The translations under genes were made by a program, and so were the position numbers. A stretch of 64,000 bases of DNA. Origin: Syntrophaceae bacterium UBA6112 (GTDB lineage Bacteria; Desulfobacterota; Syntrophia; Syntrophales; UBA5619). Where the stretch lies: positions 75,186-139,185 of the forward strand of contig DIWG01000056.1 of the NCBI GenBank assembly GCA_002423465.1. The letters are read 5' to 3'. Of this stretch, positions 59,447-64,000 are shown in pieces; positions within the stretch are counted from its first letter, which is position 1; each line of letters opens with the position of its first letter. Under the pieces are notes generated by a model that ran no database searches, was not told where the DNA came from, and saw nothing but the letters and a program-made list of their open reading frames with translations.

Positions 59447-61027
59447 TCAGAAGTCCTGGGGATCCTTTTTCTGGAACGCAAAAAGATCCCTGAGGAGTTT
59501 GAGTTTAGCTCCGGGTTTTTCAAAGTCATTCTCATTATCCGGTTTGTCCAGATGGCTGAACAAGTGTTCAAAGACTTCTGTGTAGCAGCGATGAACTTCC
59601 TGGGTGAGCAATCTTGTGTCAATCGGACCGAAGTTGTTCTCCATGCTCTTCCCGAGAGATACTTCATCATCTATGACGCCTGTGTGCACATCTCCTTCCT
59701 TCATCGCCTTCTTTAATAATGTCATCGCCCATTCGTTATAGGCTCTCTGCTGCTTCTGCGAAGCCACCGTCATCAGATTGCTGAACTCTTCGGCAACAAC
59801 GATCGCCTTCTTCGCCACATCTTGATGATTCAGCTTGGGCAGCACATCCTGCAGAGCACGCATCAACACCTGGATTCTTCGGATCTGATTCTGAATGTGC
59901 CCGCTACCATCAATCTTGGCAGGCCCATTACCAGCAAACCAGTACCTCGCTTCTACCAGTTGTTGCTCAAAGGTCAGTTGGAACCGATCCCAGACTGCTT
60001 CCGCATCGTCTTTGCGACCGGCTTCCGCCATCCGATCGCCTTCGATGCGTAGTTTGTCGAGCATCTGTCCTATTTTCTGCACCCGCCCATCGTTTTCCGG
60101 CCATGTGACCAACTGCCGAACGGCCTGCTCGGCCTGCTGTAGCAGCATCACTGCGGCTGAGCGGTGGGGGTGCGTGCGGGCCGTTTCGAGCAGCCGATGG
60201 ACCTCTTCGAACAGCGTCTCGAACCGGAAGGCCATCTCAAGCCTGCCGATGCGCTCTTCGAGCCAAGATGCGTAGGAAAACGTGAGGATGGAGCTATTAG
60301 CATGGGTGTCCTTGGGTGGGTTGGCCTGGTCCTCCACCCAGTCCACACCATCGACCATGAACTTGTACTCCACCACGCGATTGATTGGCACTGGCACGGT
60401 GGTCGCCCAGAGGGCATTATCATCTTTCTTCAGCATGATCCCTTTTTGCCAAACGCCGGTCAGGAAACTGCTGTGTAACTCGACCTTCTTGGCCTTCTCC
60501 GCTTTCAACGAAAACCGCCAAGGAATCTGGTTCAACTTTTCACCGGGGTCCATGGTCGGCAGCAGTTCAAGCACTCCGCGCAGTCGTTCGATTCGCCTTT
60601 GTATCTCTAGCGCCTTCCCCTGGTCGGAAAGGTCAAACTCCCCAGAACTGAGCGCAGCAATATCTTGGCGTGCCTGGACATCCCTTGGATCCTGCTCGGC
60701 AGGCGGCGCAGCGAAACTTGTATCCCGTTCTTGGATGACGTCCCGGATCAGCTGGAGGAGCTTTGGAACATCGGACGAGGCCACAAATGGTAAGCGATCT
60801 CGCAGAAAGCCTTCGGCCCGTTCAAGGTTCTGAAAGGCCGAGCCGCCATCGCCCTGATCCTTAGCTTGCCGTGCCCAAGCCCGGAGCAGATCGGTGAACT
60901 CAGCAATCAAAGACATCTGCCCCGGTGCTGTGCCTAGGGCATTCACCAAGTAATAGGTCGCATCCTCGTACCGGCACTGTTTACGGAGCGCGATTGCCTG
61001 CTGAAACGAATCCTCCCAAGATTCCAT
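59447..61027 (-). CDS. TPR-like protein with AMPK-beta/CBM48-type glucan-binding domain
   Basis: This 526-residue protein has three parts. Residues 1-110 are helical and TPR-like (WEDSFQQAIALRKQCRYEDA). Residues about 165-250 resemble the AMPK-beta/CBM48 glycogen-binding domain, with VELHSSFLTGVWQKGIMLKK, VEYKFMVDGVDWVEDQANPP and ANSSILTF matching the usual W, YKFxVDG and NS positions. Residues about 255-526 are helical, including RSAAVMLLQQAEQAVRQLV. ATG 61027 follows AGTGAGGTGATCC. It is the first gene of the four-gene unit with two nuclease-membrane fusions. An E-set domain in such a setting may serve as a sensor or scaffold and need not bind glycogen. Confidence 0.68.
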   Translation of the reverse strand: MESWEDSFQQAIALRKQCRYEDATYYLVNALGTAPGQMSLIAEFTDLLRAWARQAKDQGDGGSAFQNLERAEGFLRDRLPFVASSDVPKLLQLIRDVIQERDTSFAAPPAEQDPRDVQARQDIAALSSGEFDLSDQGKALEIQRRIERLRGVLELLPTMDPGEKLNQIPWRFSLKAEKAKKVELHSSFLTGVWQKGIMLKKDDNALWATTVPVPINRVVEYKFMVDGVDWVEDQANPPKDTHANSSILTFSYASWLEERIGRLEMAFRFETLFEEVHRLLETARTHPHRSAAVMLLQQAEQAVRQLVTWPENDGRVQKIGQMLDKLRIEGDRMAEAGRKDDAEAVWDRFQLTFEQQLVEARYWFAGNGPAKIDGSGHIQNQIRRIQVLMRALQDVLPKLNHQDVAKKAIVVAEEFSNLMTVASQKQQRAYNEWAMTLLKKAMKEGDVHTGVIDDEVSLGKSMENNFGPIDTRLLTQEVHRCYTEVFEHLFSHLDKPDNENDFEKPGAKLKLLRDLFAFQKKDPQDF

Positions 61028-61072
61028 CGGATCACCTCACTTGAACAAGACGATTAAATTTATGGCTCATTT

Positions 61073-61378
61073 TTACATTTCCCCTCTCTCCAATTCAAGC
61101 AATTTATTATTTGTCTTACGGTACCGAAACCAAAGTCCGATCAGCATCGCCGTCAATGACAGTGAAAGACCATTGCCGAAGATGAACACGATATTCCGCA
61201 AATACAGGGCATAGATCTGGATCAGCGCCATTCCGAGTATCAGAATGGCAAGATAAGAACCGCTGAGGCCATCAGTGCATTTTGTGCTGTACGTCTTCCA
61301 GATCTGGGGAACGGAACTGGCACACATGATCATTGAGCCAGCCGTCCCCATCATTTCAAAAATGTTTGCAGTTTCCAT
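61073..61378 (-). CDS. SemiSWEET/PQ-loop sugar transporter
   Basis: This 101-residue protein has three membrane helices and the PQ-loop motif SSVPQIWKTYSTKCTDGLSG near residue 22, which is the signature of SemiSWEET proteins. These form dimers that move sugars or small solutes by facilitated diffusion. Length is typical. ATG 61378 has only a weak ribosome site (GGGTAA). It lies 45 bp upstream of the CBM48 gene on the same strand and may be cotranscribed with it. A probable small RNA lies upstream. Confidence 0.85.
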   Translation of the reverse strand: METANIFEMMGTAGSMIMCASSVPQIWKTYSTKCTDGLSGSYLAILILGMALIQIYALYLRNIVFIFGNGLSLSLTAMLIGLWFRYRKTNNKLLELERGEM

Positions 61379-61443
61379 ATTTCATTTACCCTATGCAGGT
61401 TTCTCCTCCCGACTCAAATTATCAGCCCATATCAATTTGTAGA

Positions 61444-61512
61444 GCCTCCTCCATCCCGCCGTGGGATAATAAAAAAGCCCCCGGGAAATGGTGGATACCA
61501 CTTCGAGGAGGC
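61444..61512 (-). terminator. Second terminator-like hairpin with alternative pairing partner
   Basis: On the minus strand GCCUCC (61512-61507) pairs with GGGGGC (61482-61477), with GUGG/CCAC inside, followed by UUUUUUAUUAUC. The first arm can instead pair over eight bases (61505-61512) with the downstream sequence 61444-61451. The downstream position of that partner argues against classical antitermination. Confidence 0.55.
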
Positions 61513-61521
61513 TAATCTTAC

Positions 61522-61632
61522 AAATAAAAAGGCCTCCGTGAGCAGTACCGATTACTCAGGAGACCAACTTTTTCAGATCCCGCAGGGCCTGTCCGTCTCT
61601 ATCGCGCAGATAGATTCACAAGCAACATTGTG
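61522..61632 (-). ncRNA. Candidate small non-coding RNA (about 110 nt)
   Basis: A strong minus-strand promoter (TTGACA, 17 bp, TACCCT) predicts a start near 61631, and a hairpin with GGTCTCC (61565-61559) and GGAGGCC (61537-61531) followed by TTTTTATTTG gives an end near 61522. Nothing between them codes for protein. The RNA has an inner hairpin CUAUCUGCGCGAUAG. It was compared from memory with 6S, SRP RNA, ykkC and c-di-GMP riboswitches and did not match. It may be a trans-acting RNA or the leader of the SemiSWEET gene. Confidence 0.55.
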
Positions 61633-61637
61633 GCCCG

Positions 61638-61666
61638 AGGGTAAAGGGGAATGACGGGATTGTCAA
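61638..61666 (-). promoter_or_regulatory. Sigma-70-type promoter of the candidate small RNA
   Basis: On the minus strand TTGACA (61666-61661) is followed after 17 bp by TACCCT (61643-61638) and a GC-rich discriminator (CGGGCC), a pattern often seen at stable-RNA promoters. It lies about 20 bp beyond the dgt stop. Confidence 0.65.
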
Positions 61667-61685
61667 GCGTTTTTTTTTGAGCGCA

Positions 61686-62885
61686 TCAGTCTCTGAATTC
61701 AAACATCACTTTTTCATAGGGCTCAAACATCATTTTATAAAGATCCATCGCATAACGGTCGGTCATGCCGGCGATGTAGTCGGCGATCACCCGCCGCCGC
61801 CCCGTCTTGCTTGTTTCTGCTTCAAATCTCGCTTTGAAAATGGGCGGCAGCATCCTGGGGTTCTTTTCCAGGTGCGCAAATATCCGAGAAAGAATCATCT
61901 TACCCTTTTCGTTCATGATGCAGACCTGGGGTTTTCTGTAAACATGGTCGAAAAGGTAGCTCTTGATTCTTTCGAAATCCCGCCACTCATCGGTGTGCAT
62001 GGATACTATATCGACGTCCATTTGACGCGCATCCTCCACGGTGCCGATATGATATGCCTCTAAATTCTTCATGGTCTGTTCAATGACCAGGACATTAGCC
62101 TCTTCGATGAGGGTCCTCACCAGGAGGCGGGATTGAAGGACCGTGTCCGAAGCGTTAAATTCACGATACTTTGAGCATTTCTCCAGGATTCTATCGATAA
62201 AGGGATTACCCATCCTCCGGATCTCTTCCACGGTCAGATATCCGGCGTTCAGGGCGTCTTCCAGGTCATGGGCGCAGTAGGCGAGCGGATCCGCCATATT
62301 CACAGTCTGGGTTTCCAGGGAAGGTTTTGCGTACTTCGAAAATTCCTGAATGGGCGCCGGGTTGTCGTGCGTGGTTCTGTGGAGTGCAATTCCTTCTCGC
62401 GTTTCAAAGCAGAGATTCAGCCCGTTGTACTGTGCGTACCTTTTCTCAAGATGGTCCACGATCTTCAAGCTCTGGAGATTGTGCTCAAAGCCGCCATCGT
62501 CTTTCAGAATTTCGCTGAGTGTTTCCTCCCCCGCATGCCCGAAAGGGGTATGGCCAAGGTCGTGCGCGTAGGAAATGGCTTCACACAGGTCTTCGTTTAA
62601 TTGGAGACACCGGGCAAAGGTTCTTGCATGTTGAGCGACTTCAAGGGTATGCGTCAGCCGTGTACGGTAAAAATCCCCTTCGCTGATGAGGAAGACCTGG
62701 GTCTTGTACTGAAGATCCTTGAACGCCTTCGAGTAGAGAATCCTGTCGCGGTCCCGCTGAAAGCAGCTTCTGTAATCGTCCGGCTCGTCGCCGTGAAGCG
62801 TCCGGCCAAGGGATTGAGAACTCTTGGTCGCATAGGGTGCGAGGGCCTGTTCTTCTATGGATTCGAGTCGTTTGCGAGTAGTCAT
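61686..62885 (-). CDS. Deoxyguanosinetriphosphate triphosphohydrolase-like protein (dGTPase, HD domain)
   Basis: This 399-residue protein is an HD-domain dNTP triphosphohydrolase, which splits dGTP or other dNTPs into nucleoside and triphosphate. The metal ligands are in RTRLTHTLEVAQHART (His, near residue 75) and ISYAHDLGHTPFGHAGEETL (HD, near residue 105); VNMADPLAYCAHDLEDAL near residue 195 carries the later Asp. ATG 62885 was chosen because a promoter lies 49-77 bp upstream; the frame extends further upstream but that part lacks family similarity. Such enzymes control dNTP pools and can also act in phage defence. It lies next to an island but looks like a core gene. Confidence 0.92.
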   Translation of the reverse strand: MTTRKRLESIEEQALAPYATKSSQSLGRTLHGDEPDDYRSCFQRDRDRILYSKAFKDLQYKTQVFLISEGDFYRTRLTHTLEVAQHARTFARCLQLNEDLCEAISYAHDLGHTPFGHAGEETLSEILKDDGGFEHNLQSLKIVDHLEKRYAQYNGLNLCFETREGIALHRTTHDNPAPIQEFSKYAKPSLETQTVNMADPLAYCAHDLEDALNAGYLTVEEIRRMGNPFIDRILEKCSKYREFNASDTVLQSRLLVRTLIEEANVLVIEQTMKNLEAYHIGTVEDARQMDVDIVSMHTDEWRDFERIKSYLFDHVYRKPQVCIMNEKGKMILSRIFAHLEKNPRMLPPIFKARFEAETSKTGRRRVIADYIAGMTDRYAMDLYKMMFEPYEKVMFEFRD

Positions 62886-62933
62886 GGTTGCGTTCTTTGC
62901 ATGATAAATTCCGCTAAAGCTCGATTTTCTACG

Positions 62934-62962
62934 ATTATGATTTAAGGGCCGTTCTATGTCAA
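62934..62962 (-). promoter_or_regulatory. Promoter of the dGTPase gene
   Basis: On the minus strand TTGACA (62962-62957), a 17-bp spacer and CATAAT (62939-62934) match the housekeeping consensus. The predicted leader is about 42 nt and supports the start at 62885. Confidence 0.75.
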
Positions 62963-63023
62963 TCGGAAAAGCGGTCTGATAGAAAGCACACGATACAAGA
63001 AGCGGTAGGCAAGTGGACGCGCC

Positions 63024-63215
63024 GGCCACCTGACGGATGGCCGTCACGCCCCTTGCATCTTGCCCATGTCCCCCCTTCATCCCCCGGAGGGGGGATTCCC
63101 GACCACCCGCCCCGGAAGAGGCAAGGGCCACGCCAGCCCCTGACGGGTCTGTCATGTCCCTTGCTGCGGTACGCAGGGGTCGCGCCATAGCCTGACGGCT
63201 ATGTCACGCCCCCTG
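63024..63215. repeat. Three hairpin repeats with constant CTGACGG loop and variable stems
   Basis: Copies start at 63024 (stem GGCCA/TGGCC), 63135 (AGCCCC/GGGTCT, imperfect) and 63186 (CATAGC/GCTATG). Each keeps the loop word CTGACG(G) and is followed by GTCA(C/T)G(C/T)CCC and then TGC. The stem bases differ while pairing is kept in copies 1 and 3. Confidence 0.6.
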
Positions 63216-63483
63216 CGATTTCTTTGTTTTTCCGATTGCGAGACCTGCATGGCATCCGTCGGATAGTCCGCTCCGCGCCACCCTGCGGGAGGCGCTCCGC
63301 TTGTGTTTTCCCACTTGCCCGTTCGCTATCGCTTCGTTCGCCGACGCTTGCGCACCAGCTTACTCCGCTCCATCTCACTACACTGCTACTTGATGGCCCG
63401 CTCCGCCGTCCTCTGCGCCGATACACGGCGCATGCGGGCGGCTCCGCTACCCCGGTCGCTACCGCTCCCTAATTGCCTATTGC

Positions 63484-63624
63484 CCGCATCACCCTGTCGC
63501 CGTGAGACGGCTAAGGGCGCTGCTTAATTGCTCACGATCCGCCCGCTCGCCGCTGCTCTGAACAAGCATCGGCATCGCTTGTCCGCATCACCCTGTCGCG
63601 CCGATGGCGCTAAGGGCGCTGCTT
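63484..63624. repeat. Two structured repeats, 99 bp apart, with compensatory stem changes
   Basis: CCGCATCACCCTGTCGC occurs at 63484-63500 and 63583-63599; TAAGGGCGCTGCTT follows each at 63512-63525 and 63611-63624. Between them lies a hairpin that is GCCGT/ACGGC in one copy and GCGCC/GGCGC in the other. Confidence 0.65.
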
Positions 63625-64000
63625 GCCACCTTTCAGTGACGCCTTATCCGGCCCGCAAAGAACCCGCGCCAGTGGCCCGCTTGCGCCCCTCGAACTACCC
63701 GGCGAAGAGATGCCGGGTTGTCTCGGGGCGCATACGCTTGGTTATTGCCATTTCAACAAAGAACCACGGAACCCGATGGTAGCGGCGTTGCAGTCGCCGG
63801 GGTCGCGCCGAGGCGTCGCTCCTCTCCGGCTTTGTGCACCGCAGCCGCCTCTGTATTCCCCCGCCCTCCCTTGCGGTTGCAATCGCCCGACGGAGCCGCG
63901 TTCCGCGGCCGTCCCGTCGGACGATTCACACCCGCTCCCGTCCGCCCCGCTGGGGCTCCCTCTACGCCTCCGGGCCGCGCCTGGCGACCGCTTCGCGGCG

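Larger units (their letters stand above)
61379..61685. other. Non-coding region between dgt and SemiSWEET gene
   Basis: No coding frame is seen in these 307 bases. On the minus strand it holds a promoter (61638-61666), a transcript-like segment ending in a terminator (61522-61565) and a second terminator-like hairpin (61468-61512). Confidence 0.6.
62963..64000. other. GC-rich region without recognised genes
   Basis: Short frames exist on both strands but none has a ribosome site, a family match or normal composition. The stretch is full of short palindromes and repeated words, including the three- and two-copy structured repeats listed separately. It could be the end of a mobile element, a structured RNA region or decayed DNA. 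It continues beyond the window. Confidence 0.5.

Noticed and set aside
61522..61632. A known riboswitch, 6S RNA or SRP RNA
   Set aside because: The hallmark sequences of these families, as far as they could be recalled, are absent, so only a candidate RNA is claimed.
63484..63624. A CRISPR array
   Set aside because: Only two repeat units are seen, they are 99 bp apart with a variable internal hairpin, and no cas genes are present.
63199..63782. Several short frames on both strands at the right end
   Set aside because: They overlap one another and structured repeats, have odd composition and lack ribosome sites.

Overview
The window reads as a GC-rich chromosomal segment of a strictly anaerobic deltaproteobacterium (Desulfobacterota, possibly a syntroph). 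This is inference from gene content: a glycyl-radical enzyme, a tungsten-type aldehyde:ferredoxin oxidoreductase with its own polyferredoxin, three-gene and fused TRAP transporters for organic acids, a glycogen synthase-phosphorylase fusion, and many small dispersed hairpin repeats. No rRNA gene, complete tRNA gene or CRISPR array was found.

Region 1 (1-17.2 kb) is organic-acid catabolism. On the minus strand lie a TAXI-type binding protein, a small lipoprotein and a fused TRAP permease, then a DUF374 acyltransferase and the first third of a glycyl-radical enzyme cut by the window edge. Diverging from these is a plus-strand dctP-dctQ-dctM TRAP operon with a near-consensus promoter, followed by an altronate/galactarate-type dehydratase and a zinc dehydrogenase. 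Facing it is a coupled minus-strand operon of ferredoxin, aldehyde:ferredoxin oxidoreductase, a DapA-type aldolase and an internally deleted 2-hydroxyacid dehydrogenase remnant. A LarA-like nickel racemase homologue diverges from that operon. Together these look like a route for importing, dehydrating, cleaving and oxidising a hydroxylated acid.

Region 2 (17.2-35.7 kb) is mostly housekeeping and storage metabolism: nadD, proA, a patatin-like lipase, a PflX-type radical SAM enzyme, a four-gene glycogen block (debranching enzyme, GT4 transferase, GH57 amylase, synthase-phosphorylase fusion), lolA, a branched-chain aminotransferase, a GT25 glycosyltransferase and small membrane proteins including an AtpI-like one. 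Several intergenic palindromes and a pair of perfect DnaA boxes occur here.

Region 3 (35.8-45.1 kb) carries a TetR-controlled tripartite efflux operon (tetR, outer-membrane factor, MacA-like, MacB-like ATPase and permease) whose tight ATGA junctions have been disturbed by dispersed repeats, and an unusual 850-residue membrane protein.

Region 4 (45.6-61.7 kb) looks like an accessory island. It begins at a 3' half of tRNA-Lys still followed by its terminator, which is the expected scar of site-specific integration. It holds a DUF433/DUF5615 toxin-antitoxin pair, a clostripain-like peptidase coupled to a coiled-coil membrane protein, an HU-like protein, phospholipase D-like, metallo-beta-lactamase and metallophosphoesterase proteins, a cyclopropane-fatty-acid synthase, a metallopeptidase/HNH pair, and a four-gene unit of two PD-(D/E)XK-like nuclease-membrane fusions with an alpha/beta membrane protein and a TPR-CBM48 protein. 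That last unit is the best candidate here for an undescribed system.

Region 5 (61.1-64 kb) has a SemiSWEET transporter, a probable promoter-to-terminator small RNA, a dGTPase with a clear promoter, and over 1 kb of apparently non-coding GC-rich DNA with structured repeats whose stems vary in a compensatory way.
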